Shown here piece by piece: positions 17,873-26,756 of a DNA stretch of 64,000 bases (the first letter of the stretch is position 1; every line of letters starts with the position of its first letter). The stretch covers positions 124,001-188,000 of the forward strand of contig JAEXAY010000005.1 in NCBI GenBank assembly GCA_023457895.1. Reading direction: 5' to 3'. The translations under genes were made by a program, and so were the position numbers. Below the pieces are notes generated by a model. It made no database searches. It was not told the origin of the DNA and saw only the letters and a program-made list of their open reading frames with translations. Source of the DNA: Pseudomonadota bacterium. GTDB taxonomy: Bacteria; Pseudomonadota; Alphaproteobacteria; Sphingomonadales; Sphingomonadaceae.

Positions 17873-18589
17873 TCAGGGTCTTGCAAGGGCCAGCAGATAG
17901 TTGAGCGTCATGTCGTCGCTCAACTGGAACCCGCGCGTGGGCGAAAAGCTGAGGCCGCGCCGGTCGATGACCGCCAGCCCCGCCGCTACGGCATGGTCCT
18001 CCAGTTCCTCGGGCGTCAGGAACTGGCTCCAGTTGTGCGTACCCTTGGGGATTTGCCCCAGCCCCTCGCCCACCGTGATCATCGCGAAGCGCGAAAGCGC
18101 GGTGCGATTGGGCGTCGAGAGGATCATCAACCCGCCGTCCGCCAGCTTGGCCGCCAGCGCCGCGATAAAGGCGGCGGGATCGGCGACATGCTCCACCACC
18201 TCCATGCTGGTGACGAGATCGAACGGCGTCATCGGCATCCGGCCTATATCCCCGTGGCGATAATCGATCGAAAGCCCCTGTCCGGCGGCGTGGTCGCGGG
18301 CTGCGGCGATATTTTCCGGGGCCGCATCGACACCCGTGACACTCGCGCCCAGCCGTGCCAGCGGCTCGCACAGCAATCCGGCGCCGCAGCCGACATCCAG
18401 CGCGCGCTTGCCCGCCAGCGGCGTCCGGCTGCGCTCGTCGCTGCCCCAGTGCCGGTCGACCATCTCGCGGATATAGCCAAGCCGCACCGGATTGAGCTTG
18501 TGCAGCATGGCGGACGATCCCTTGGGGTTCCACCAGTCGGCGGCAAGCTGTCCGAAATGTTCAGCCTCGCTGGCGACGATCGACGACAT
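17873..18589 (-). CDS. ubiG: Ubiquinone biosynthesis O-methyltransferase UbiG
   Basis: A 238-residue SAM-dependent methyltransferase that performs both O-methylations of ubiquinone. The N-terminal family signature is EAEHFGQLAADWWNPKGSSA followed by LHKLNPVRL; the SAM-binding motif is LDVGCGAGLLCEPLARLGA near residue 65, then GVDAAPENI and FDLVTSMEVVEHV. The segment GTHNWSQFLTPEEL is the typical UbiG substrate region. ATG 18589 is preferred, with GAAAGAA upstream; a TTG seven codons earlier is also in frame. It is transcribed divergently from lysC, with 109 bases between the starts, and precedes the YdeI-like gene. Confidence 0.95.
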   Translation of the reverse strand: MSSIVASEAEHFGQLAADWWNPKGSSAMLHKLNPVRLGYIREMVDRHWGSDERSRTPLAGKRALDVGCGAGLLCEPLARLGASVTGVDAAPENIAAARDHAAGQGLSIDYRHGDIGRMPMTPFDLVTSMEVVEHVADPAAFIAALAAKLADGGLMILSTPNRTALSRFAMITVGEGLGQIPKGTHNWSQFLTPEELEDHAVAAGLAVIDRRGLSFSPTRGFQLSDDMTLNYLLALARP

Positions 18590-18698
18590 AAGCAGTTTCT
18601 TTCGTACCAAAAAATAATCGGTTGTTGCGGTTGCCTTGATTCACCCGCTTGCCTAAGAGGCGCGTGGCTTCGCAAATACGGAGAATAAACAACAGATC

Positions 18699-19955
18699 AT
18701 GGCCCGTATAGTGATGAAATTCGGCGGCACTTCGATGGCCGGAACCGAGCGCATCCGTACCGTTGCGCAACTGGTCAAACGCGAGGTCGACGCGGGCAAT
18801 GAAGTGGCCGTCGTCGTCTCTGCCATGTCGGGCGAGACCGACCGTTTGGTGAACTTCTGCCGTGAAGCCTCGCCGGTCTATGATCCGGCCGAATATGACG
18901 TGGTGGTTGCCTCGGGCGAACAGGTGACTTCGGGCCTGCTCGCGCTTTCCTTGCAGGCGATCGGTATCCCGGCGCGCAGCTGGCTAGGCTGGCAGCTTCC
19001 CATTCACACGATGGAAGCGCATGAAAAGGCGCGCATCGACAGCATCGATACAGACAAGCTGGTCGCGTCGATGCAGTCCGGCAAGGTCGCGGTCATTCCC
19101 GGTTTTCAGGGGATGATGGGCGATGGCCGCGTCGCAACGCTGGGACGCGGCGGATCGGACACCTCGGCGGTCGCGGTGGCGGCGGCGGTCAAGGCCGACC
19201 GCTGCGACATCTATACCGATGTTGACGGCGTCTACACCACCGACCCGCGCATCGACCCCAAGGCGTGCAAGCTCAAGATGGTTACCTATGAGGAGATGCT
19301 GGAACTGGCCAGCGTCGGCGCCAAGGTACTGCAGACCCGTTCGGTCGGCCTTGCGATGAAGGAAGGGGTGCGCATCCAGGTGCTGTCGAGCTTTGTCGAG
19401 CCCGGGCAGGCCCCCACCCCCGGCACATTGATCGTCAGCGACGAGGAAATTGAAGGAAGCGATATGGAACGGCAACTCATCACCGGCATCGCCTATGACA
19501 AGAATGAAGCGAAGATCATTCTCACCCGCGTGCCGGACAAGCCGGGCGGGGTCGCCAACATCTTCGGCCCGCTCGCCGATGCCGCGATCAACGTCGACAT
19601 GATCATCCAGAATGTCGGCCGAGAAAAGGGCGAGACCGACGTCACCTTCACCCTGCCGCGCACCGATCTGGCCCGCGCGATCCAGATTCTGGAAGGCGAG
19701 AAGGAAAAGATCGGTTTCAACCGCATCCTCAATGACCCGTCGGTCGCCAAGATCTCGGTGGTCGGCGTAGGGATGAAGAGCCATGCCGGCGTTGCCGCGA
19801 CGATGTTCAAGGCGCTCGCCGACCGCGGTATCAACGTCGAGGCCATCTCGACCAGCGAGATCAAGGTCAGCGTGCTCATCAACGAGGATTTCACCGAACT
19901 CGCGGTGCGCGTCCTCCACACCGCCTATGGCCTCGACGCGGAAGACGCCGCCTGA
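18699..19955 (+). CDS. lysC: Aspartate kinase
   Basis: The 418-residue enzyme catalyses the first step from aspartate to lysine, threonine and methionine. The nucleotide-binding start is VMKFGGTSMAGTERIRT, followed by GRGGSDTSAVAVAAA and DGVYTTDPRIDPKA. Two C-terminal ACT domains (VPDKPGGVANIFGPLADAAI and VGMKSHAGVAATMFKALADR) give feedback control by end-product amino acids. Length is that of the single-function class. GGAG lies upstream of the ATG. The stop overlaps the ATG of the next gene by one base (tgatg), indicating coupling. Ntr-type ptsP follows two genes on, a common alphaproteobacterial neighbourhood. Confidence 0.97.
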   Translation: MARIVMKFGGTSMAGTERIRTVAQLVKREVDAGNEVAVVVSAMSGETDRLVNFCREASPVYDPAEYDVVVASGEQVTSGLLALSLQAIGIPARSWLGWQLPIHTMEAHEKARIDSIDTDKLVASMQSGKVAVIPGFQGMMGDGRVATLGRGGSDTSAVAVAAAVKADRCDIYTDVDGVYTTDPRIDPKACKLKMVTYEEMLELASVGAKVLQTRSVGLAMKEGVRIQVLSSFVEPGQAPTPGTLIVSDEEIEGSDMERQLITGIAYDKNEAKIILTRVPDKPGGVANIFGPLADAAINVDMIIQNVGREKGETDVTFTLPRTDLARAIQILEGEKEKIGFNRILNDPSVAKISVVGVGMKSHAGVAATMFKALADRGINVEAISTSEIKVSVLINEDFTELAVRVLHTAYGLDAEDAA

Positions 19956-20953
19956 TGTCGTCCTTGAAGGCGCTGATGCAGCGCGGCACGGACTTTCTCG
20001 GTTGCGACGTCGCGATCCTGTGCGGCGCGATGAGCTGGGTTTCGGAACGCCATCTGGTCGCCGCCATTTCCAATGCGGGCGGTTTCGGGGTGATCGCGTG
20101 CGGGGCGATGACGCCTGACCTGCTCGACAAGGAAATCGAAGGCACAAGGGCGCTCACGCAAAAGCCGTTCGGCGTCAACCTCATCACCATGCACCCGCAG
20201 CTGTTCGAGCTGATCGAGGTTTGCGCGAAGCACCAGGTCAGCCATGTCGTGCTGGCGGGCGGACTCCCGCCCAAGGGCAGTCTCGAGGCGATCAAAGCGG
20301 CGGGTGCCAAAGTCATCTGTTTCGCGCCGACGCTCGCGCTGGCGAAAAAGCTGATCCGCTCCGGTGCCGACGCGCTGGTGATCGAGGGCATGGAGGCGGG
20401 CGGCCATATCGGCCCGGTTGCGACCAGCGTGCTGGCACAGGAAATCCTGCCCGAAATCGCAAACGAAGTACCCATTTTCATCGCTGGCGGAATCGGTCGC
20501 GGAGAGGCGATCGCCGGCTATCTCGAAATGGGCGCGGCCGGCGTTCAACTCGGCACCCGCTTTGTCTGCGCCACCGAGAGCATCGCGCATCCGAACTTCA
20601 AGAAGGCGTTTATCCGCGCCAATGCGCGCGATGCGGTCGCGAGCGTCCAGATCGATCCGCGCCTCCCGGTCATCCCGGTCCGCGCGCTCAAGAATGCGGG
20701 CACCGAAGCCTTCACCGCCAAGCAGCGCGAAGTTGCCAATATGCTCGACGAAGGAAAGGTCGACATGGCCGCCGCCCAGCTCGAGATCGAACATTATTGG
20801 GCCGGTGCATTGCGCCGGGCGGTGATCGACGGCGACGTCGAAAACGGATCGCTGATGGCCGGCCAGTCGGTCGGAATGGTATCACGCGAGGAACCGGTCG
20901 CCGACATCATCGCGCAGTTGGTCAGCGAAGCGGAAGCCGCGCTCGCGCGTTGA
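19955..20953 (+). CDS. NAD(P)H-dependent flavin oxidoreductase / nitronate monooxygenase family
   Basis: A 332-residue TIM-barrel flavoprotein. Visible family motifs are AAISNAGGFGVIACGAM near residue 35, the segment VIEGMEAGGHIGPVAT with the conserved His of nitronate monooxygenases, and the phosphate-binding IFIAGGIGRGEAIAGYLEMG followed by GVQLGTRFVC. The family includes nitronate monooxygenases and FabK-like enoyl reductases. A FabK role cannot be excluded from motifs alone. The start shares one base with the lysC stop, so it is translated from the same message, though no functional link to lysine synthesis is known. Confidence 0.88.
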   Translation: MSSLKALMQRGTDFLGCDVAILCGAMSWVSERHLVAAISNAGGFGVIACGAMTPDLLDKEIEGTRALTQKPFGVNLITMHPQLFELIEVCAKHQVSHVVLAGGLPPKGSLEAIKAAGAKVICFAPTLALAKKLIRSGADALVIEGMEAGGHIGPVATSVLAQEILPEIANEVPIFIAGGIGRGEAIAGYLEMGAAGVQLGTRFVCATESIAHPNFKKAFIRANARDAVASVQIDPRLPVIPVRALKNAGTEAFTAKQREVANMLDEGKVDMAAAQLEIEHYWAGALRRAVIDGDVENGSLMAGQSVGMVSREEPVADIIAQLVSEAEAALAR

Positions 20954-21083
20954 TTCCTTTCGACTCCCATAACGCTCGGCTCGTCGCGGCATTCAGCGAA
21001 GATTAAACCCTGTTGCTTGACCTAAGGCATGGTTAACTGCAACAAAGGCTCGAGCGACGTTTTCAGGAAATAGGGGTCGATAC

Positions 21084-22346
21084 ATGGCACAACGGAACTG
21101 GGTGAAGCTTGGCCTCACCATTGCGACGACAATGGCGCTGGCAGCTTGCGCGGCGAAACCGCCGCCCCCGCCGCCCCCTCCTCCTCCGCCGCCCCCGCCG
21201 GTCATGCCGATGCCGGTACCGCCGAACCAGGCTGCTACCAACCTGATGATCCCGGCGCTTGATGTGGCCGGAAACCGCCTGACGCCCAATTATAACGTGA
21301 CGCCCGAGCAGGCCTTGTGGAACTTCCGCATCGCGCTCAACGTGGCGGCGTTGGGTTGCCGGGGAGCGGGCGAGGAACAGCTGATCGCCAATTACAACAG
21401 CTTCATCAAGACCAACAAGAAACCGATCGCCGATTCCGAAAAATGGGTGATCAAGAATCTTGGCTCGATGTACGGCACTAACGGCGTGGCCGAACGCGAC
21501 AAGCTGTCGACCAAACTCTATAATTATTTCGCTACCCCGCCAGTGATGCGTGATTTCTGTGCGGCGGCAATGCCGCTGGCCAGCCAGGCAGCGCTGACTA
21601 CACCTGCGACCGTCAAGGATTTCGCTGTCGCGAACCTGCCGGTGATCGACAAGCCGTTCGCGGATTTCTTCAATGCCTATGCCGCCTACCAGGTGGAATA
21701 TGCCAAATGGTATGCGCTCCAGCCCAGGCCGCAACTCGCTGCAGCCGATCCGGTTGTCCCGGGCGTCGTAGCCGAAACGACACCCTATACAGCACCGGCC
21801 GCTCAAGCAGTCGGCCCGGTTGCGGTTTATCCGCAGGCACCGGGCTCGACGCCAGCCCATCCAGTCGTGTTTGCTCCGACCCGAGAGGTTACTGGCCCGG
21901 CCAGCGCGCAGCCGCCTGCCAACAGCACCTACCCCGTTATATTCGCCGCCCCGCAGGAGGTGACCACGCCCGCGGTACCCGCTCCGCAACCAGCCGCGGC
22001 CGCAACGAACCCGGTGGTGTTTGCACCCGCACATGAAGTAACCGGGCCAGCCCCCGCAGCGACGCCTCCCGCCGCGCCCGCGGCTGCAGCTACTCCGAGC
22101 CCGGTGGTGTTTGCGCCGGCACACGAAGTGACGGGCCCGGCTCCTGTAACGGCGGCTCCGGTAGCGCCTGCAACCACGGCTAATCCGAACCCGGTGGTGT
22201 TCGCACCGGCACAGGAAGTGACGGGTCCGGCTCCGGTGACTAGTTCGCCTGCTCCGGCGCCGATTACAACGGCCCCCGCGCCTGTCGCCCCGGTAACGGT
22301 GGGTCCGGAAACAGCAGCACCGGCTCCCCCCAAGCCGCAGCAGTGA
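21084..22346 (+). CDS. Proline-rich lipoprotein with tandem repeats
   Basis: A 420-residue putative lipoprotein: lipobox LAAC near residue 21 after a short hydrophobic segment, then a run of 14 prolines after AAK. Residues about 50-220 form a helical domain I do not recognise (with GNRLTPNYNVTPEQALWNF and GCRGAGEEQLIANYNSF). The C-terminal 170 residues are Pro/Ala-rich and contain five copies of a unit of the form PVVFAPxxEVTGPA, one of them degenerate, spaced by variable Ala/Pro/Thr linkers. The pattern suggests an elongated periplasm-spanning or wall-binding stalk (inference). It lies 52 bases before ptsP. AGGGG precedes the ATG. Confidence 0.8.
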   Translation: MAQRNWVKLGLTIATTMALAACAAKPPPPPPPPPPPPPPVMPMPVPPNQAATNLMIPALDVAGNRLTPNYNVTPEQALWNFRIALNVAALGCRGAGEEQLIANYNSFIKTNKKPIADSEKWVIKNLGSMYGTNGVAERDKLSTKLYNYFATPPVMRDFCAAAMPLASQAALTTPATVKDFAVANLPVIDKPFADFFNAYAAYQVEYAKWYALQPRPQLAAADPVVPGVVAETTPYTAPAAQAVGPVAVYPQAPGSTPAHPVVFAPTREVTGPASAQPPANSTYPVIFAAPQEVTTPAVPAPQPAAAATNPVVFAPAHEVTGPAPAATPPAAPAAAATPSPVVFAPAHEVTGPAPVTAAPVAPATTANPNPVVFAPAQEVTGPAPVTSSPAPAPITTAPAPVAPVTVGPETAAPAPPKPQQ

Positions 22347-22398
22347 GTGTGCAAATAAGAGGGACAAGCAGCGATTTTCTCTGCTAAGGGAGAGGGGC

Positions 22399-24693
22399 AT
22401 GACGACCCCTCCCCCTCCTCCCTCTTCCGCCGCTCAGGCGGCCCGTCAAATCCTCACCCGCCTGCATGACGTCATGGCGTCGCGAAACAACGCACAGGCC
22501 AAGCTCAACCGGGTCGTCCAGATCATCGGCGAGGCGCTTCACAGCGAGGTGTGTTCCATCTACCTGCTCCGGCAAGGCGTGCTTGAACTGTTCGCCACGC
22601 GCGGACTCAATCAGGCGGCGGTACATGTCACCAAGCTGGCGCTCGGCGAAGGCCTGGTCGGGACTATCGCCGCCAATATGGAGACGCTCAACCTCGATCA
22701 GGCGGCCGCCCATCCGGACTATGCCTACAAGCCCGAAACGGGGGAGGAACTGTTCCACAGTTTTGCCGGTGTTCCCATCGTTCATCGCGAACGCGCGGTG
22801 GGGGTTGTCGCGGTCCAGCATGTCGAACCGCGGCTCTATGAAGAAGTCGAGATCGAGGCGTTGCAGACCGTTGCAATGGTATTGTCCGAGCTCATCGCCA
22901 ATGCCGGGCTTGTCGATGAAAGCGCGCCTGGCTCGTCGGACGCTTTCGATACGTCCACCCAGCGGCTGACCGGGCTCAAACTGGTCGACGGCATGGCGCG
23001 CGGCGCCGCGGTGTTCCATCAGCCACGCGTCATGATCGAGCATACAGTCGCCGAAGATATCGAGGCCGAGCGGCACCGCGTCTATTCCGCCTTCGACAAG
23101 ATGCGCGAACAGATCGACAAGATGGCGTCACAGGCTGAATTCGGCACTGGCGGCGAACATGAGGAGGTGCTCGCCACCTACAAGATGTTTGCCTATGATG
23201 AAGGCTGGTCGCGGCGCATCAATGAGGCGATCGACAGCGGCCTCACCGCCGAAGCAGCAATCGAGCGCGTGCAACAGCGCACCCGCATGCGGATGCGGCA
23301 GATCGACGATCCCCTGCTGCGCGATCGCATGCACGACCTTGAGGATCTGTCGAACCGGCTGCTGCGCATCGTGTCCGGTCAGGTCGGCACCGCCGCCCAG
23401 ATGGGCCTCAGGCAGGATTCCATCCTGATCGCGCGCAATCTTGGCCCGGCCGAACTGCTTGAATATGACCGGCGGCGGCTCAAGGGCGTGATCCTTGAAG
23501 AAGGCTCGCTCACCGCGCATGTCATCATCGTTGCCCGCGCGATGGGCGTGCCCGTGCTGGGCCGCGTCCATGATATCCGGCACAAGGTCCGCGACGGGGA
23601 CATCCTATTACTCGACAGCAGCGACGCCTCGGTCCAGATTCGTCCGAATACGCAGATGCTGGAGGCGTTCGAAAGCAAGCTCAGCTTTACACAAAAGCGC
23701 CGCGCCGCTTTTGCCGCCTTGCGCGACAAGGCGCCCATCAGCCTCGATGGAAAACGCATCACGGTGATGATCAACGCTGGACTGCGCGATGACGTGGCCC
23801 ACCTTGATCTGACCGGGGCCGATGGGATCGGACTATTCCGCACCGAGTTCCAGTTTCTTGTCTCGGCTACACTGCCCCAGCGCGAGCGGCAGCAGCGGCT
23901 TTACCGTGACGTGCTTGATGCTGCCGGAAACCGGCCCGTCGTTTTCCGCACGGTCGATATCGGTGGTGACAAGGCGTTGCCCTATATGCACGCCGACCAT
24001 GAGACGGAAGAAAATCCGGCAATGGGCTGGCGCGCTCTACGGCTCGCGATGGAGCGTGAAGGATTGATGAAGGCCCAGGCGCGCGCACTTATTGAAGCCG
24101 CTGCCGGCCGCACGCTCCATGTCATGTTCCCCATGGTGTCGGAACCGTGGGAGTTTGAGGAAGCCCGGCAGATATTCCAGCAGCAATGGGACCATCTGGC
24201 CAAACGCGGCGCCAAGCTTCCGGCGGCCGTTCAGTATGGCGCAATGCTGGAAGTCCCCGCTCTTGCCGAAACGCTCGACCTTATCCTGCCCCACCTCGAT
24301 TTTCTTTCGATCGGAACTAACGACCTGACCCAGTTCCTGTTCGCCGCCGACCGCGCTCATCCAAAGCTCGCCGAACGCTATGACTGGTTGAGCCCGGCCG
24401 TGCTGCGTTTCATCAACCGGATCGTGCAGGCAGTGTCCGGAACACCAGTTCGCCTCGGTGTTTGCGGCGAAATGGGTGGTAAACCGCTTGAAGCGATGGC
24501 CCTCCTCGGTCTGGGTATCGAGCGGCTTTCCATTACCCCTGTCGGCGTCGGACCTGTCAAGGCGATGATTCACACGCTCGACATTGAAAAGCTACGTACA
24601 TTTATGCCGCAACTGCTCGCCAATCCGCCCAAAAACCCGCGCGAAGTGCTGCTCCGCTGGGCAAGCGACAATGGCGTGGAACTAAGCCTTTAA
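22399..24693 (+). CDS. ptsP: Phosphoenolpyruvate-protein phosphotransferase, nitrogen PTS (EI-Ntr)
   Basis: A 764-residue enzyme I of the nitrogen phosphotransferase system, which passes phosphate from PEP to NPr. The N-terminal GAF sensor domain (residues about 20-170, with EVCSIYLLRQGVLELFATRG) marks the Ntr type. The swivelling domain has the phosphoacceptor His374 in GSLTAHVIIVARAMGVPVLG. The PEP-binding domain shows LFRTEFQFL, FRTVDIGGDKALPYM, SIGTNDLTQFLFAADRAHP and the catalytic Cys689 in GVCGEMGGKP. GAGAGGGG precedes the ATG. In alphaproteobacteria this system links carbon and nitrogen status to potassium transport and polyhydroxybutyrate metabolism. Confidence 0.95.
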   Translation: MTTPPPPPSSAAQAARQILTRLHDVMASRNNAQAKLNRVVQIIGEALHSEVCSIYLLRQGVLELFATRGLNQAAVHVTKLALGEGLVGTIAANMETLNLDQAAAHPDYAYKPETGEELFHSFAGVPIVHRERAVGVVAVQHVEPRLYEEVEIEALQTVAMVLSELIANAGLVDESAPGSSDAFDTSTQRLTGLKLVDGMARGAAVFHQPRVMIEHTVAEDIEAERHRVYSAFDKMREQIDKMASQAEFGTGGEHEEVLATYKMFAYDEGWSRRINEAIDSGLTAEAAIERVQQRTRMRMRQIDDPLLRDRMHDLEDLSNRLLRIVSGQVGTAAQMGLRQDSILIARNLGPAELLEYDRRRLKGVILEEGSLTAHVIIVARAMGVPVLGRVHDIRHKVRDGDILLLDSSDASVQIRPNTQMLEAFESKLSFTQKRRAAFAALRDKAPISLDGKRITVMINAGLRDDVAHLDLTGADGIGLFRTEFQFLVSATLPQRERQQRLYRDVLDAAGNRPVVFRTVDIGGDKALPYMHADHETEENPAMGWRALRLAMEREGLMKAQARALIEAAAGRTLHVMFPMVSEPWEFEEARQIFQQQWDHLAKRGAKLPAAVQYGAMLEVPALAETLDLILPHLDFLSIGTNDLTQFLFAADRAHPKLAERYDWLSPAVLRFINRIVQAVSGTPVRLGVCGEMGGKPLEAMALLGLGIERLSITPVGVGPVKAMIHTLDIEKLRTFMPQLLANPPKNPREVLLRWASDNGVELSL

Positions 24694-24858
24694 AACCCTT
24701 GCCGCAGGATCCCGTCTCATGCGGATTAACCATCGCGCTTCGCAGGAAAAGGAGCTCATTGCGGCTGGGTATTTGACAATGCGGCAAAACTATAGTGATG
24801 AAGCACAAGCGAAGGCACAAATAACGACAAGGGTGGGCACGCCTTTCGGGAGACGATA

Positions 24859-25722
24859 ATGGACGAGGGTAATAACGACGCGGTAACGCCGCCGGCGGAA
24901 ACGAGCGTCGGGTCCTATTTGAAGGAAACCCGTGAAAAAGCGGGCAAGAAAATTGAAGAAATTGCACAGGATACCCGTATCCCGTTGCGGCATTTGAAAG
25001 CCATCGAGGCGAGCGACTATGCCAGCTTGCCGGGCAAGACCTATGCCATGGGTTTCGTCCGCGCCTATGCGCGCTCGCTTGATCTTGATGAAGCGAGCAT
25101 CATTGCCCGTTTGCGCACGGAATTTGGCGCGGAGGAATATCGGCCCGCGCATCAATATGAAGCGTATGAACCAGCCGATCCGGCGCGTATCCCGCCCAAA
25201 ACGCTCGTCCTCACCGCGACCGTGATCGCGCTCCTGCTGGCGGGCGCCTATGGCGTGTGGAAATCGGGTTTCTTTGACAGTTCGGGCGATGTTGCAGCGA
25301 CCGACACCCAGCTGGACCCGGGCGAAACCATTACAGCGCCTGCGAGCGGCACGCCAGCGGCGACGCCTGCCATATCCGATACGGCGCCGGTTGTGATCGC
25401 CGCCAAGGACACGGTCTGGTTTCGCATTGACGATGCGACCGGCAAGCGCATCCATGAAGCGGAACTGAAGGCCGGGGACCGCTATACCGTACCCGCGGGC
25501 ACCAAGGGCCTCACCATCCGCACCAGCCGCCCCCAGGCGATGGACATTTCGGTCGACGGACAGGCCATACCGCAGATCGGAGCGGCGGATACGCTGGTGA
25601 AGAATGTGTCGCTTGATCCTGCAGAACTGGCGAAGCGCATCGGGGCGCCGGGTGTTGCGACCCCGTCGGCTCCCGGAACGGCCACTCCGCCCGCAACGGC
25701 AGCCCCGGATCCAGCCGACTAG
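24859..25722 (+). CDS. RodZ-like helix-turn-helix membrane protein (DUF4115)
   Basis: A 287-residue protein with RodZ architecture. The N-terminal Xre-type helix-turn-helix (residues about 15-85, with GSYLKETREKAGKKIEEIAQ and FVRAYARSLDLDE) faces the cytoplasm. One membrane segment follows near 115-132 (LVLTATVIALLLAGAYGVW). A Pro/Thr/Ala linker then leads to a periplasmic DUF4115 domain (VWFRIDDATGKRIHEAELKA) and a second disordered tail. In RodZ this layout links MreB to the elongation complex; whether this is the MreB partner or a transcriptional variant cannot be settled here. GGGAGACG precedes the ATG. Confidence 0.85.
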   Translation: MDEGNNDAVTPPAETSVGSYLKETREKAGKKIEEIAQDTRIPLRHLKAIEASDYASLPGKTYAMGFVRAYARSLDLDEASIIARLRTEFGAEEYRPAHQYEAYEPADPARIPPKTLVLTATVIALLLAGAYGVWKSGFFDSSGDVAATDTQLDPGETITAPASGTPAATPAISDTAPVVIAAKDTVWFRIDDATGKRIHEAELKAGDRYTVPAGTKGLTIRTSRPQAMDISVDGQAIPQIGAADTLVKNVSLDPAELAKRIGAPGVATPSAPGTATPPATAAPDPAD

Positions 25723-25871
25723 GCACGGGCCCGCCATTCATCCCCCGATCATTGCACTCCTGTAACGATTATAATCAAGGACCCGGTAGATTGATGATTT
25801 GCAGCTTGTCTGTGCAGGCCGCGTCGCGATATCTGCTGACGGAAGACAGTTAAATGCGAGAAGGACAGTTT

Positions 25872-26756
25872 ATGCGCCGCACCATTGCTCTCGGCCTTTC
25901 CGCCGTTTCCATGGCTGCCATGACCGCACCGGCCGCAGCACAGGACAACACGACCCTGTTGCGTGTCGACAAGCTCGAAAAGGAAATGCGGGCGGTACAA
26001 CGCAAGGTGTTCGGCACCAGCGGTATCATCGAGCCCGAAATGGGTGTGCAAACACCGGCCCCCGCACCGGTTGGTTCGACGGCTCCGGTTGCCGATCTCA
26101 CCGCCCGGGTCGATGCAATCGAGGCGCAGTTGGCCAAGCTCACCGGCATGGTCGAACAGAACAGTTTCAAAATCAGGCAGCTCGAAAATAATTTCGCAAC
26201 ACTGAAGGCAGAGACCGGGGCAGCTGCCGTAGCACCTGCAACCCCGGCAGCGAGCAACCCTGCTCCCGCCACGCCGACGCCCGCCAAGCCGACTGCGGCA
26301 GCTCCCGCAAAGGCATCAGCGGACCGGCTCGCCAAGGTCAAGGCGGTGGAAATTCCCGCCACGGGTAACGCCGCCGAAGACAGCTATAATTACGGTTTCC
26401 GCTTGTGGAGCGCCGGCCTTTATCCCGAGGCGCAGGCGCAACTTGAAAAGCTCGTAAAGGACCATCCGCGATATCCGCGCATGAGTTTTGCGCGCAACCT
26501 GCTCGGTCGCGTCTATATGGACGACAGGCAATATGAAAATGCCGTCCACACCCTCTATGACAATTACAAGACCAACCCGAAGGGCGAACGCGCGCCGGAC
26601 AGCCTGATGTTCCTTGGCATGACCTTCTCACGCATGAACAACAAGCAAGCCTCGTGCACCGCCTTTGGCGAATTGTTCAAAGTCTATGGCGACAGCATGA
26701 ACGCGAGCTTGCGTTCACAGGCGACCAGTGAGCGCACGAAAGCCGGCTGCGCCTGA
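25872..26756 (+). CDS. cpoB: Cell division coordinator CpoB (YbgF)
   Basis: A 294-residue periplasmic protein. After the signal peptide (IALGLSAVSMAAMTAPAAAQD) comes an N-terminal coiled-coil stretch with heptad-like VDKLEKEMRAVQRKVFG and AIEAQLAKLTGM, an Ala/Pro linker, and a C-terminal TPR domain (YNYGFRLWSAGLYPEAQAQL, RVYMDDRQYENAVHTLYDNY). CpoB works with the Tol-Pal complex and coordinates outer-membrane constriction with septal wall synthesis. AAGGA lies 6 bases upstream of the chosen ATG; an in-frame ATG at 25854 precedes that site and is rejected. The 3' end overlaps tilS by 29 bases. The cpoB-tilS-ftsH order is usual in alphaproteobacteria. Confidence 0.9.
   Translation: MRRTIALGLSAVSMAAMTAPAAAQDNTTLLRVDKLEKEMRAVQRKVFGTSGIIEPEMGVQTPAPAPVGSTAPVADLTARVDAIEAQLAKLTGMVEQNSFKIRQLENNFATLKAETGAAAVAPATPAASNPAPATPTPAKPTAAAPAKASADRLAKVKAVEIPATGNAAEDSYNYGFRLWSAGLYPEAQAQLEKLVKDHPRYPRMSFARNLLGRVYMDDRQYENAVHTLYDNYKTNPKGERAPDSLMFLGMTFSRMNNKQASCTAFGELFKVYGDSMNASLRSQATSERTKAGCA

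Noticed and set aside
24773..24796. TTGACA followed by TATAGT upstream of the RodZ-like gene
   Set aside because: The spacer is only 12 bases, too short for a normal sigma-70 promoter.
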